The translations under genes were made by a program, and so were the position numbers. From positions 1 through 59,138 of the forward strand of contig JAQGOC010000147.1 of the NCBI GenBank assembly GCA_028293805.1: 59,138 bases of DNA, given 5' to 3'. Numbering within the stretch: position 1 is the first letter of the stretch; each line of letters starts with the position of its first letter. Shown one piece after another: positions 26,469-35,475 of the stretch. The notes under the pieces are model-generated. The model saw only the letters and a list, made by a program, of their open reading frames with translations. It searched no databases and was not told the origin of the DNA. Source of the DNA: Gammaproteobacteria bacterium. Its GTDB lineage: Bacteria > Pseudomonadota > Gammaproteobacteria > Steroidobacterales > Steroidobacteraceae.

Positions 26469-27065
26469 TCAGGGCGGTGGGAACAGACCTGTTGTGATGT
26501 AGCCGGCAACGTCCCGGAGCGGTTGGGGCGTCAGGACGCCTTTGAAGGACGGCATGTCGTTGCGGCCGGTCGTGGCGGTTGTGATGACGAATTTAGCGTC
26601 TTTCGACGCATTGACGAGTGCTGCACCGCCGTGGCTGCCCAATCCGGTGTCGCCGTGGCAGGCAACGCCACAGGTGTGGAAGACCTGCTTCCCGGCGCCC
26701 AATTCTGGTGCACCCGGAGCGAACGTGACCTTGATTTCAGGCGGCCGGCAGCGCGGGGGAGGCCCGAAATGGGGAAAGACTCCAGCAGTGCCGGTCGTCG
26801 AGAACAGCCAGGCGCTGTCGCCTTTCTTTCCTGCTGGATTCCCGAGAAGCCGGCGCCGCCCTTGTTCCACATGCCCTCGAAAGTGGGCTTGACCAGCCGT
26901 TTGTTGGCGGTGCCAGCAGCTGCTGCGCCGTAAAGGCGCGGGTTCGATCGGTGTTGCCGGCGCAGCGGGCGACGTCTGCGCAGGCAGCGGCAGGGCGCTT
27001 GCAAGGAGCAGGGCGGCAACGAGCACGGTGAGTCCGTGCTGCTCGGAAGTCACTTCGTACGACAT
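26469..27065 (-). pseudogene. Decayed PQQ-dependent dehydrogenase with C-terminal cytochrome c domain
   Basis: The minus strand from ATG 27065 encodes a signal-like segment (TVLVAALLLASALPLPAQ). Homology then jumps frame to TAQQLLAPPTNGW, which resembles the mature N-terminus of PQQ alcohol dehydrogenases. A third frame follows (KPTFEGMWNKGGAGFSG), and the first frame resumes with NPAGKKGDSAWLFSTTG, like the end of the propeller. A cytochrome c domain closes it: PELGAGKQVFHTCGVACHGD, ASKDAKFVITTATTGRNDMP and DVAGYITTGLFPPP. Nearly all of the roughly 550-residue propeller is missing. The haem motif reads C-G-V-A-C-H, that is CX3CH rather than CXXCH. I infer at least two frameshifts and a large internal deletion. 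The first frame is open throughout, so a shortened protein could still be made. Confidence 0.6.
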
Positions 27066-27153
27066 CGTGCCCACATGCGTTGCCCTCGCGCTGTGCAGCA
27101 TGGCATCAGGAGTATCGCCTGATGCCATGCGTCACCGGATGCAGCGGACCGGC

Positions 27154-28782
27154 CTAGTACTTCGAGATCCGCGTTTCCTGCGAAGTCATGAATTCCAACA
27201 GCGCGGGCTTGCCGGCCTGAGTCTGCGCGATGCCCCGCTTGATGGCCGGGATGATTTCCGACGTCGCGGTGATTCGCTCGCCGTAGCCACCGAAGGCCCG
27301 CGCCATCGCCGCGTAATCGCCGGAGATATCCGTGGCGCGATACTTCTGTGTCGCATTCGGCATGACCGCGAGCTCGATTGCCATGGACGAGTTGTTGAGC
27401 AGGATGGAGAGGATCGGCAGGCGCTCGCGCACCGCGGTCTCGAAGTCGGTGCCGGTGAAACCGATCGCCGCATCGCCCCACACGTTGATACACAGCTTGT
27501 CGGGATGAACGAGCTTCGCGCCCATCGCGAGGCCCAGGCCATAACCGAGCTGCGTCGTCTTGCCCCAGCCGATGTACGACAACGGCGTCTTCGACTTCCA
27601 GAAGGGCATGAGCTGATCGCGTGGGCTGCCGGCGTCATGCGTGATGATGGTTTCGGCCACATTCACCGTGCGTTGCAGATCCCACAGGACGCGATAAGGG
27701 GTGAGAGGCTGCTCGTCGGAGGTGAGCCGGGGCAGCCACTCCTTCATGAACTCCGCGGTGACGGTCTCGATCTCACTCGTGACAGGGGTCCAGTCGCGCT
27801 TTGCAGTGACGTGATTGCGAACAGCCGCCAGCAACGCCTGCAGAGTCAGCTTCGCATCGCCGAGCAGTGCGTACTGCACGGGGACGCTCTTGTTGAGGTC
27901 TACCGGATCGAGCGTCGAATGAACGACTGTCTTGCCTCTGGGCATGGCGCTCGCGAACGGCGACTCGGAGAAGCTGCACCCGATGCCGAAGATCACGTCG
28001 GAATTGCGCAGGAAGTGAGGTACCGTCTTGGGGTGCGCGTTGCCGCCGGAGCCCAGCGCCAACGGATGGGTCTCGTCGAACGAGCTTTTGCCCGGCAGGC
28101 TGGTGCACACCGGTATCGCGAGCAGCTCCGCAAGCTCCTGCAACTCTTTGTAAGCCTCTGCCCAGTGCACGCCCTGTCCGGCGTAGATCACGGGCCGCTT
28201 GGCTTGCAGGAGCACGTCGGCAACCTTGACCACATCCTCCGGATCCGGAGCGGAACGTGTTCGCACGACGGGCGTATAGCTCAGCGGCTCCGGAACCTCG
28301 TCGTCCCACGCGTCGTGCGGAACTTCGACGACGACCGGCTGCGGCCGTCCGTTGCGCAGTTGCGTGAAGGCGCGGCGGAAAATATTCGGGACTTCGGCGC
28401 CGATCGTGACCGGCTCGGCGTGCTTCGATACGCCGGCCATCTGCCGGACGGAGTTGAAGTTGAAAGGCACATGCGCCAGCCGTCGCGGGTAACCGGCGGG
28501 TATCACCAGTACGGGCACGGAGTCGCCATACGCCTGTGCAACTCCGCCATAGGCGTTCTCCGCGCCCGGGCCGTGTTGCATGCAGAACGCGCCCATCAGC
28601 TTGCCGCGCGTCATGCGTGACACGGCATCCGCCATATGCAGGCCGATGCGCTCCTGACGAACGATGATGACCCGGATGTCCGCCGTCGCGGCCGCTTCCA
28701 GCAACTGGTTGCGGGGATATCCAAACAGGACATCGACACCCTCGCGCTTCAGGATCTCCGCAATCGCGGCAGAAGTTTTCAC
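27154..28782 (-). CDS. Thiamine-diphosphate-dependent enzyme (acetolactate synthase-like)
   Basis: The 542-residue protein has the three-domain layout of TPP enzymes. The Pyr domain has GVDVLFGYPRNQLLEA and the catalytic Glu44 in VIIVRQERIGLHMADA. The central domain has LLQAKRPVIYAGQGVHW. The PP domain has the cofactor motif WGDAAIGFTGTDFETAVRER, ending in ILLNNSSMAIEL. Decarboxylases and carboligases of 2-oxo acids (acetolactate synthase, benzoylformate decarboxylase, sulfoacetaldehyde acetyltransferase) share this plan. No small ALS subunit follows, so branched-chain biosynthesis is unlikely. It lies 138 bp downstream of an MHS-type transporter on the same strand, with a strong hairpin between them. 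A role with the transporter in using an organic acid is inferred. Confidence 0.87.
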   Translation of the reverse strand: MKTSAAIAEILKREGVDVLFGYPRNQLLEAAATADIRVIIVRQERIGLHMADAVSRMTRGKLMGAFCMQHGPGAENAYGGVAQAYGDSVPVLVIPAGYPRRLAHVPFNFNSVRQMAGVSKHAEPVTIGAEVPNIFRRAFTQLRNGRPQPVVVEVPHDAWDDEVPEPLSYTPVVRTRSAPDPEDVVKVADVLLQAKRPVIYAGQGVHWAEAYKELQELAELLAIPVCTSLPGKSSFDETHPLALGSGGNAHPKTVPHFLRNSDVIFGIGCSFSESPFASAMPRGKTVVHSTLDPVDLNKSVPVQYALLGDAKLTLQALLAAVRNHVTAKRDWTPVTSEIETVTAEFMKEWLPRLTSDEQPLTPYRVLWDLQRTVNVAETIITHDAGSPRDQLMPFWKSKTPLSYIGWGKTTQLGYGLGLAMGAKLVHPDKLCINVWGDAAIGFTGTDFETAVRERLPILSILLNNSSMAIELAVMPNATQKYRATDISGDYAAMARAFGGYGERITATSEIIPAIKRGIAQTQAGKPALLEFMTSQETRISKY

Positions 28783-28809
28783 TCTAGACTCTCCGATGAC
28801 AGCTGCGCC

Positions 28810-28833
28810 GTCCGCTGCGCGTTCGCGGCGGAC
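28810..28833. other. Strong 10-bp stem-loop between the MFS and TPP-enzyme genes
   Basis: GTCCGCTGCG-CGTT-CGCGGCGGAC forms a 10-bp stem (one T-G wobble) with a 4-nt loop, 28 bp upstream of the TPP-enzyme start. No T-run follows on either strand. It may be an intercistronic mRNA-stability or processing element, or a leader structure. I see no gene in 28783-28920. Confidence 0.45.
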
Positions 28834-28920
28834 CGTGCTTGAATTTTCCGGGCTTTTGGCGTCGCTCGAACTATGCCTGGGCGCGGCGCTGCGGGCAGCC
28901 TCTCGCGGGCCAAAGGATTT

Positions 28921-30282
28921 TCATTGCACCGGAAAAGATGTTGCCGGGGCGCCCGGGCCGGCAGTCCGCTCCCCCAGGATGCGACCGTCGTAACGATGCA
29001 GGAAAAAAGCTCCAATGAGGGTGAGCGCGGCGCAGAAACACATGAAATAGGCGGGTCCGACCGGCGATCCCGTTTTCGCCACCAACACTGTCGCGGCCAG
29101 CGGCGCGATGCCGCTGAAGATCGAGAAGGCGAGGTTGAAAGACACGGCCACGCCGCTGAAGCGGATGCGAGTCGGAAACAAGTCGGCCACGACGCCGCTC
29201 ATCGGTCCGTTGACGAGCGATGCCGCGAGGCCCGCGAGCGCAAACAGCGCGATGAGGCTCATCGAATGATTCGCCGCAGCCGTGAAGAACGGAATGCTCA
29301 ATGCGAGCAGCGTGATCGAGCCCGCGCCCAGTATCCAGCGCCGCGGGATGCGGTCGCCCAGCCACGCGGCGCTCAGCAGACCCACCGAGAGGACGACGAG
29401 GCAGACGTTCTGGGCTTGAATGGCCTCCACGGCGGGATAGCCCATCACACGCGGCAGGAAGGCGGGCATCGCGAACAGCAGTCCGTTGAACCCCGCCGTC
29501 GCGATCATCGAGGAGACGCCGACGATGACCGGTGCGGGATGCGAGCGGATCAGCTCGACCACAGGCAGCTTGACAGCGTGCGCGGCAGCGGTGTGCCGCA
29601 ATTCCTTGAACTCGCGGGTCTCCTCCAGCGACAGCCGCAGCCAGAAGCTGATGAGCCCCAGGAAACCGCCGAACAGGAAGCCGATCCGCCAGCCCCACTG
29701 CGTGATCTGCGGCTCGGTCAGCAGCTCGTGAACCACGAGGCTCAGGGCGGAGGCGAGCGCGACCCCGGAATTGACACAGAAGAAGATGAAGCCTGCAGCG
29801 AAGCCGGCCGTGCGGGGTGCCGTCTCGACCACGTAGGTGATGGCGCCCGGCAACTCGCCCCCGAGACAGAAGCCCTGTAGGACGCGCAGGAATACCATCA
29901 GAGCGGCGGCACTGGTGCCGATCTTCGCCTGCGTCGGCAGCAGACCCATGCAGATCGTGGCGAGCGACATTGTCAGGATGGCGATGATGAACACCCGCCG
30001 CCGCCCGTACTTGTCGCCGAAGTGGCTGAAAACGACGCCGCCGAGCGGTCGGGCGAGATTGCCCACCGCGAATACCGAGAACGAATACATCTGCGAATTC
30101 AGGGGATCGCTGGCCGGGAAGAAGGCCGCACCGATGTACTGGGCGAACATACTGTAGATGACGAAGTCGTAGAACTCGAGCGCGCCGCCGAGGCTCGAAA
30201 GGATGATGACCCGCCATTGCGAGCGCTGAATGCCAGGCGTCCCCGTGGCGGGTACCCCGGCTGTGGTCGTTGCGCGGTTCAT
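28921..30282 (-). CDS. MFS transporter, metabolite:H+ symporter (MHS) type
   Basis: The protein of about 453 residues has 12 membrane segments and MHS-family hallmarks: SSLGGALEFYDFVIYSMFAQYIG in TM1, VGNLARPLGGVVFSHFGDKYGRRRVF between TM2 and TM3, RVLQGFCLGGELPGAITYVVE in TM4, and WRIGFLFGGFLGLISFWLRLSLEET after TM6. MHS proteins import carboxylic acids, betaines or shikimate with protons across the inner membrane. It is followed by the TPP enzyme, a plausible user of the imported acid. The start MNRATT at 30282 is preferred to an in-frame ATG 33 bases upstream, but this is not certain. Confidence 0.88.
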   Translation of the reverse strand: MNRATTTAGVPATGTPGIQRSQWRVIILSSLGGALEFYDFVIYSMFAQYIGAAFFPASDPLNSQMYSFSVFAVGNLARPLGGVVFSHFGDKYGRRRVFIIAILTMSLATICMGLLPTQAKIGTSAAALMVFLRVLQGFCLGGELPGAITYVVETAPRTAGFAAGFIFFCVNSGVALASALSLVVHELLTEPQITQWGWRIGFLFGGFLGLISFWLRLSLEETREFKELRHTAAAHAVKLPVVELIRSHPAPVIVGVSSMIATAGFNGLLFAMPAFLPRVMGYPAVEAIQAQNVCLVVLSVGLLSAAWLGDRIPRRWILGAGSITLLALSIPFFTAAANHSMSLIALFALAGLAASLVNGPMSGVVADLFPTRIRFSGVAVSFNLAFSIFSGIAPLAATVLVAKTGSPVGPAYFMCFCAALTLIGAFFLHRYDGRILGERTAGPGAPATSFPVQ

Positions 30283-30323
30283 CCTCGGCCCCCTTTCGTA
30301 GCCGTTTTGCGTCAATCAGTTTG

Positions 30324-30338
30324 GCTGGCGCCGCCAGC
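30324..30338. promoter_or_regulatory. Palindrome GCTGGCG-C-CGCCAGC upstream of the MFS gene
   Basis: A perfect 7-1-7 inverted repeat lies 41 bp upstream of the MFS start in the 265-bp region between the divergent MFS and MBL-fold copy B genes. It may be an operator, or a 6-bp hairpin with a 3-nt loop in the leader. A TTGACG hexamer at 30493-30498 points toward the MBL gene but has no convincing -10 partner. I see no gene in 30283-30547. Confidence 0.38.
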
Positions 30339-30547
30339 GAAGATTAGAGCCTCAGCCCAAAAAGCATTTGTGACGGCATGGAAAAGCTGCCCGGCTGATT
30401 ATTTCCCACGCGGCATTGAGTGGCGCAGGTCGCCCGACTCGCCGTGGCCGCTGTCTAGACCGATTCAAAATGGACGCGCCTGCACGGAAGCATTGACGCA
30501 CAAGCGAAAAAATACGATCAATGGCTGCGTGAGGGGATTATTCTGCC

Positions 30548-31480
30548 GTGACTGAGCCGGACCGTCGCAGCTTTTTGAAGGCCGCCATTGCTGGTGCCGG
30601 AGTAGCGCTTGCGCTGGGGAGCCGGGCGTTCGGACGCTCGCCGCCGGAAGCGATCGTCGCGACCGGGCTGAGCGACAACCTCGTGCAGCTCGCCGGAGCG
30701 GGCGGGAACGTGGTCGTGCTCACCGGGCCGGATGGCATAGTGATGGTTGACGGCGGCCTCGAGGAGCGCTCCGGGGACCTGCTGAAGGTCATCGGGAAGC
30801 TACCGGGCGGCCGCCATGTCCATACCCTCTTCAATACGCATTGGCACTGGGACCATACCGGCTCGAACGAGCGGCTCGGGAAGGACAAGGCCAGGATCAT
30901 CGCGCACGAGAACACCAGGCTGTGGCTCGGCGCCGACTTCTACGTCGACTGGCAGGACCGGCATTACAAGCCGCGTCCGCGTGCAGCGTGGCCAACCGAG
31001 ACCATCTATACATCGGGAAAGTTGACCGCCGGAAACGAGGAGATCGTGTACGGCTACCTGCCTCGAGCTCACACCGATGGCGACCTCTACGTGTTCTTTC
31101 CGAGGCCGAACGTGCTGGTGGCCGGAGGGCTGCTTGCGGCCGGAAATTATCCCATCCTGGACTACTGCACCGGAGGGTGGATCGGCGGCATGACCGACGC
31201 ATCCAAGGCTCTGCTGGACTTGACGAACGCGGACACCCGCATCGTGCCTGGCGTGGGTCCCGTGCAGACGCGTGCCGACCTGCAAGCGCAGTACGACATG
31301 TTGTCCACCCTGAAAGACCGGCTCATCGGTCTGCTGAAGAAAGGCATGGGTACCGATGACGTGATCGCGAATCCACCGACGCAGGAGTTCAATGCGAAGT
31401 GGGGCGATCCCAAACTGTTTCTCGCCAATGCGTACCGCGGGCTGTGGGCCCACGTCCGCGAGCTGGGCGGGATCGTCTAG
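30548..31480 (+). CDS. Tat-exported metallo-beta-lactamase-fold protein, copy B
   Basis: The 310-residue protein uses a GTG start and opens with a Tat signal (DRRSFLKAAIAGAGVALALG, residues 5-24). The MBL body has GGNVVVLTGPDGIVMVDGG, the canonical metal motif THWHWDHTG (H98, H100, D102, H103), IIAHENTRLWLG and AHTDGDLYVF. The late GHG histidine of the fold is replaced by PGVGP, as in copy A. It is probably a periplasmic metal-dependent hydrolase; the substrate is unknown. It precedes DUF1592 copy B by 10 bp in the same direction, so MBL, DUF1592, DUF1552 and ankyrin form one operon here, unlike copy A where the MBL gene is inverted. Confidence 0.88.
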   Translation: MTEPDRRSFLKAAIAGAGVALALGSRAFGRSPPEAIVATGLSDNLVQLAGAGGNVVVLTGPDGIVMVDGGLEERSGDLLKVIGKLPGGRHVHTLFNTHWHWDHTGSNERLGKDKARIIAHENTRLWLGADFYVDWQDRHYKPRPRAAWPTETIYTSGKLTAGNEEIVYGYLPRAHTDGDLYVFFPRPNVLVAGGLLAAGNYPILDYCTGGWIGGMTDASKALLDLTNADTRIVPGVGPVQTRADLQAQYDMLSTLKDRLIGLLKKGMGTDDVIANPPTQEFNAKWGDPKLFLANAYRGLWAHVRELGGIV

Positions 31481-31490
31481 CGAGGGCTCG

Positions 31491-34130
31491 ATGCCGAACG
31501 ATCGGATTGCAATGGGGCGGCGTGCCACCGGGCGGATGATGAGGCGTCGCGCGCAGCAGGGCCGCGGCAGCCTGTTGATCCTGTTGGCTGTTGCAGGGTT
31601 TGCGGCGTGTGCCGGCGGTGTTACGGCGTCGGCGACGGAAGGGACCACCCGGAAATCGGAGCCCGCCGCGCAAGCTGGGAATGCGCAACCAGGCACGCCC
31701 AGCGCGCAGACCGGCGCACCGCCACCGGCGCGGGCGACTACACAGGCGAGGCAAGGCTCCGCGCAGACGGAGGGCGCCGAGAACCCGCACAGCGATCCGA
31801 ACAACAGATGGGGTTTCTTCGAGCAGTACTGCGAGAAGTGCCACAACTCCACTGACTGGGCGGGCGGCGTCGCGTACGACACCATGAGCGAGGACAGTAT
31901 CGCGGACGATGCCAAGGTGTTGGAAGCAGCCGTTCGCAAGTTGCGCGGCCGGCTCATGCCTCCGCCCGGCAAGCCGCAACCGGACCAGAAGACGATCGAC
32001 TCGATGGTCGGGTGGCTCGAGACGAGCCTCGATGAGGCCGGCGCCGCGCATCCGAACCCGGGCAGCGTGGTGCTGCACCGTCTGAATCGCACCGAGTACG
32101 CGCGTGAGGTCAAGAACCTCCTCGGCCTCAACATCGATGCTGCGGCTCTCCTGCCGAAAGATACCAAGGGCGATGGCGGCTTCGACAACGTCGCCAGCGT
32201 GCTGAAGGTATCCCCGTCCTTTCTCGACCAATACATCGTGGCCGCTCACGACGTGAGCGTGCAGGCGATCGGCGATCCGGCCTCATCGGTCGCGAGCACG
32301 GTCTACCGCTCCTCGCCCGAAAACAGCCAGGACGCGCATCTCGAAGGGCTGCCGCTCGGCACCCGCGGCGGAATGCTGTTCGAGCATCTGTTCCCGGCCG
32401 ATGGCGATTACACGTTCAACCTCAATCAGAGCGGCGGCTTCGGCGGCGGCTACATCTCCGGTCTCGACAGCGCCCACCAGCTCATCATGACGCTCGACGG
32501 CGTGCAGGTGTTCGATAGCCAGTTGGGCGGCGTGGATGATCTGAAGGCAGTCGATCAGAAGCAGGCCCCCGCGGTCAAGGCCATCCGCTCGCGGTTCGAG
32601 AATGTCCACGTCGACGTGAAGGCGGGACCTCATAAGATCGGGGTCGCCTTCATTGCCCGCTCCTTTGCGGAGTCGGACGATACGCTCGAGCCGCTCGGGA
32701 CGAGCGGCTCTCTGCCGCGCGTTCCCGGCGTGTTCGGCGTGGAAGTGGTCGGTCCCAACAAGCCGACCGGTGTCAGCGACACACCGAGCAGGGCGCGGGT
32801 GTTCATCTGCCATCCGGCAAGCGAGAGCGAGGAGCTGCCGTGCGCGCAGAAGATCATCGCCAACCTCGCACGCCACGCGTATCGGCGCCCTGTGGACGCC
32901 ACCGATCTGGCCGCCCCGCTGCGCTTCTATGCAGCGGGGCGGCAGCGGCACGGCTTCGATGGCGGCATCCAGCAGGCGCTGATGGCCATTCTGGCGAGCC
33001 CCAAGTTCCTGTACCGGGTCGAGGCACTGCCCGCGAATGCGGCGGCGGGCACCGTGTATCCCGTCGGCGCCCTCGAGCTGGCCGCGCGGCTGTCGTTTTT
33101 CTTATGGAGCCAGGGACCGGACGAGGAGCTGCTGAGCGTGGCCGGTACCGGCAGGCTGCACGAGCCCGGCATGCTGGAGAAGCAGGTGCGGCGCATGCTG
33201 GCCGATCCGCGCTCCGGCGCCCTGGTCACCAACTTCGCGGACCAGTGGCTGAACGTCGAAGAGGTCGATCACATCGAGCCGGATCCGAGTCTCTTTCCGC
33301 AATTCGATGGCCCGCTGCGCGCGGCCTTCAAGCGGGAGACGGAGCTGTTCGTCGGCAGCGTGCTCAGCGAAAATCAGAGCGTCGTCAACCTGCTGGATGC
33401 GAACTACACGTTCGTCAACGAGCGCCTCGCCCGCCAGTACGGCATTCCCAACATCCGCGGCGAGCAGTTCCGCCGCGTGACGCTCAGCGATCCGAACCGG
33501 TGGGGATTGCTCGGCAAGGGCAGCTTTCTGATGGGCACCTCGTACGCGAATCGCACCTCACCGGTGAAGCGCGGTGCGTGGATTCTCGAGAGCATCACGG
33601 GGACGCCGCCGCATGCGCCGCCGCCGGGCGTCGAGGCCTTGAAGGAAAATATGGAAGGAGCGAAGGCCCTGACGGTGCGCGAGCGAATGGAGGCGCACCG
33701 CTCGAATCCTTCCTGCAACCAGTGCCACGGCATTCTGGACCCGCTGGGATTCGCGTTCGAGAACTTCGATGCCATCGGCGGCTGGCGGGCCAAGGACCGC
33801 GACGCCGGAATCACGATCGACGCGGGTGGCGAATTGGGTGGGGTACAGCTGCGCGGCCCGGCCGATGTGCGCAAGTATCTCATGACGCGCCCCCAGCAGT
33901 TCGCGCAGACGTTCACCGAGAAGCTGTTCACGTACTCGCTCGGCCGCGGCCTCGAGTATCAGGACATGCCGACCGTGCGCGCGATCGTGCGCGAGGCGGC
34001 CAAAGACAACTACCGCTTTACATCGATCGTGTTGGGCATCGTGAATAGCCAGCCCTTCCGGATGCAGATCGTCCCGGACGGCAACGGCGCTGGCGCTGCG
34101 CCGATCAAGCAGGCCGCCCTGCAGCACTGA
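31491..34130 (+). CDS. DUF1592/DUF1588 c-type haem protein, copy B
   Basis: The 879-residue exported protein has an N-terminal hydrophobic segment (LLILLAVAGFAACAGG, about residues 28-43) with a possible lipobox cysteine, a low-complexity linker, and the haem-type site YCEKCHN (C114, C117, H118). DUF1587 (HRLNRTEYAREVKNLL, GFDNVASVLKVSPSFLDQYI), DUF1595, DUF1592 (ELAARLSFFLWSQGPDEELL) and DUF1588/1585 follow, with a second site CNQCHGILDPLGFAFENFDAIG (C742, C745, H746). It is colinear with copy A over its whole length, but has an extra Gly-rich insertion (QSGGFGGGYISGLDSAH) in the N-terminal beta domain. The start at 31491 follows GAGGG; earlier in-frame codons lie inside the MBL gene. A redox role is inferred. 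Confidence 0.88.
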   Translation: MPNDRIAMGRRATGRMMRRRAQQGRGSLLILLAVAGFAACAGGVTASATEGTTRKSEPAAQAGNAQPGTPSAQTGAPPPARATTQARQGSAQTEGAENPHSDPNNRWGFFEQYCEKCHNSTDWAGGVAYDTMSEDSIADDAKVLEAAVRKLRGRLMPPPGKPQPDQKTIDSMVGWLETSLDEAGAAHPNPGSVVLHRLNRTEYAREVKNLLGLNIDAAALLPKDTKGDGGFDNVASVLKVSPSFLDQYIVAAHDVSVQAIGDPASSVASTVYRSSPENSQDAHLEGLPLGTRGGMLFEHLFPADGDYTFNLNQSGGFGGGYISGLDSAHQLIMTLDGVQVFDSQLGGVDDLKAVDQKQAPAVKAIRSRFENVHVDVKAGPHKIGVAFIARSFAESDDTLEPLGTSGSLPRVPGVFGVEVVGPNKPTGVSDTPSRARVFICHPASESEELPCAQKIIANLARHAYRRPVDATDLAAPLRFYAAGRQRHGFDGGIQQALMAILASPKFLYRVEALPANAAAGTVYPVGALELAARLSFFLWSQGPDEELLSVAGTGRLHEPGMLEKQVRRMLADPRSGALVTNFADQWLNVEEVDHIEPDPSLFPQFDGPLRAAFKRETELFVGSVLSENQSVVNLLDANYTFVNERLARQYGIPNIRGEQFRRVTLSDPNRWGLLGKGSFLMGTSYANRTSPVKRGAWILESITGTPPHAPPPGVEALKENMEGAKALTVRERMEAHRSNPSCNQCHGILDPLGFAFENFDAIGGWRAKDRDAGITIDAGGELGGVQLRGPADVRKYLMTRPQQFAQTFTEKLFTYSLGRGLEYQDMPTVRAIVREAAKDNYRFTSIVLGIVNSQPFRMQIVPDGNGAGAAPIKQAALQH

Positions 34131-34155
34131 AGCTGCACGCCAACAGGAGACCGCA

Positions 34156-35475
34156 GTGTTCATTACCAAGAAATATCTCCACCGCAGAACTTTCCTGCGC
34201 GGCGCCGGTGCGATGATCGCTCTGCCGTTGCTGGATGCGATGATTCCGGCGCGCACGGCGCTCGCGAACACCGCGGCCAAGCCGCTGACGCGCCTGGGCT
34301 TCGTCTATTTCCCGCACGGCGCCATCATGGAGAAATGGACTCCGACGGCCGAAGGCGCCAGCTTCGAGCTGGCGCCGATTCTCGAGCCTCTGAAGCCGTT
34401 CCAGAAGCAGCTGACGATCATCAGCGGCCTGGGAAACCGTCCCGGCGAGAGCCAGGCCGTGCACGCCATCGTACCCGCGACGTGGCTGAGCTGCGTGCAT
34501 CCCAAACAAGGCCAGGACCCTAACATGGCGGTGACGGCGGATCAGATCGCCGCACAGTACATCGGCCAGGACACCCCGCTGCCTTCGCTGGAAATCGCTA
34601 CTGAAGCCCCCGGCGGGGGTGGTGCGTGCGACCGCGATTACGGCTGCAACTACTCCGGCACGATCGCATTCCGGACAGCGTCCACGCCGCTGCCCATGGA
34701 GTACAACCCGCGCAAATTGTTTCAGCGGCTGTTTGGCCGCGGCGACAGCCCCGCCGAGCGCAAAGAGCTCGTGCAGGAGCAGGCGAGCATTCTCGACATG
34801 GTCGCGGCCGATGCCTCGGCTCTGCAGCGCACTCTCGGCGTGCGCGACCGTGCGATGCTCAGCGACTACCTGGAAACGGTGCGCGAGCTCGAGCGGCGCG
34901 TGCAGAAGACGCAGGCGCAGGATCTGTCGCACTTGAAGTTGCCCGACGTTCCGGTCGGTACCCCGGATTCGTTCGACCAGACGATGAGCCTGATGTACGA
35001 CATGGCGCACCTGGCCTACCAGGCGAACCTGACGCGCATCGTGAACTTCATGGTGGCCGCCGAGGTGAGCGGCAGAACGTACAACAACATCGGCGTGCCC
35101 GATGCCTTCCACGCCGTCTCCCATCACGCGAACGACCCCGTGAAGAAGGACAAACTGGTCAAGATCCAGCGCTATCACACGCAGGTGCTGGCGAAGTTCC
35201 TGACGAAGCTGCAGAACACGCCCGATGGCGACGGCTCGCTGCTCGATCACTCGATCATTCTGTACGGCAGCAACATGAGCAACAGCGACCGGCACAACCA
35301 GTTCCCCCTGCCGACCGCGTTCATCGGCGGCGGCTGCGGAAAAATCAAAGGCGGCCAGCATCTGCGCTATCCGGACCACACGCCGTTGGCGAACGCGCTC
35401 CTGACGATGCTCGATCGTGCCGGGGTTCCCGTGAGCTCGGTGGGCGACAGCACCCAGAAATTCGCGGAGGTCTGA
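34156..35475 (+). CDS. Tat-exported DUF1552 protein, copy B
   Basis: The 439-residue protein starts with GTG, preceded by AGGAGA at good spacing. Its Tat signal is HRRTFLRGAGAMIALPLLDA (about residues 9-28). The DUF1552 body shares with copy A GFVYFPHGAIMEKW, LTIISGLGNRPGESQ, AAQYIGQDTPLPSLEIATEA, YSGTIAFRTASTPLPMEYNPRK and SLLDHSIILYGSNMSNSDRHNQFPLP. Divergence is greatest in the charged helix after YLETVRELERRVQK. It overlaps the ankyrin start by one base (TGATG at 35473-35477), so translation is coupled. Its function is unproven in any organism; co-occurrence with DUF1592 is the main clue. Confidence 0.88.
   Translation: MFITKKYLHRRTFLRGAGAMIALPLLDAMIPARTALANTAAKPLTRLGFVYFPHGAIMEKWTPTAEGASFELAPILEPLKPFQKQLTIISGLGNRPGESQAVHAIVPATWLSCVHPKQGQDPNMAVTADQIAAQYIGQDTPLPSLEIATEAPGGGGACDRDYGCNYSGTIAFRTASTPLPMEYNPRKLFQRLFGRGDSPAERKELVQEQASILDMVAADASALQRTLGVRDRAMLSDYLETVRELERRVQKTQAQDLSHLKLPDVPVGTPDSFDQTMSLMYDMAHLAYQANLTRIVNFMVAAEVSGRTYNNIGVPDAFHAVSHHANDPVKKDKLVKIQRYHTQVLAKFLTKLQNTPDGDGSLLDHSIILYGSNMSNSDRHNQFPLPTAFIGGGCGKIKGGQHLRYPDHTPLANALLTMLDRAGVPVSSVGDSTQKFAEV

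Noticed and set aside
27154..28782. Acetolactate synthase for branched-chain amino acids
   Set aside because: No regulatory small subunit or ilvC follows, and the neighbours are transport and catabolic genes, so only the TPP-enzyme family is called.
30493..30521. Possible sigma-70 promoter (TTGACG, weak -10) before MBL copy B
   Set aside because: TACGAT is 14 bp away and GATCAA at 17 bp is a poor -10; neither is convincing.
19374..34130. Copies A and B read as a recent DNA duplication or assembly artefact
   Set aside because: The paralogues differ throughout in protein sequence and length (858 versus 879, 532 versus 515 residues) and in MBL gene orientation, so this is an old duplication or separate acquisition.
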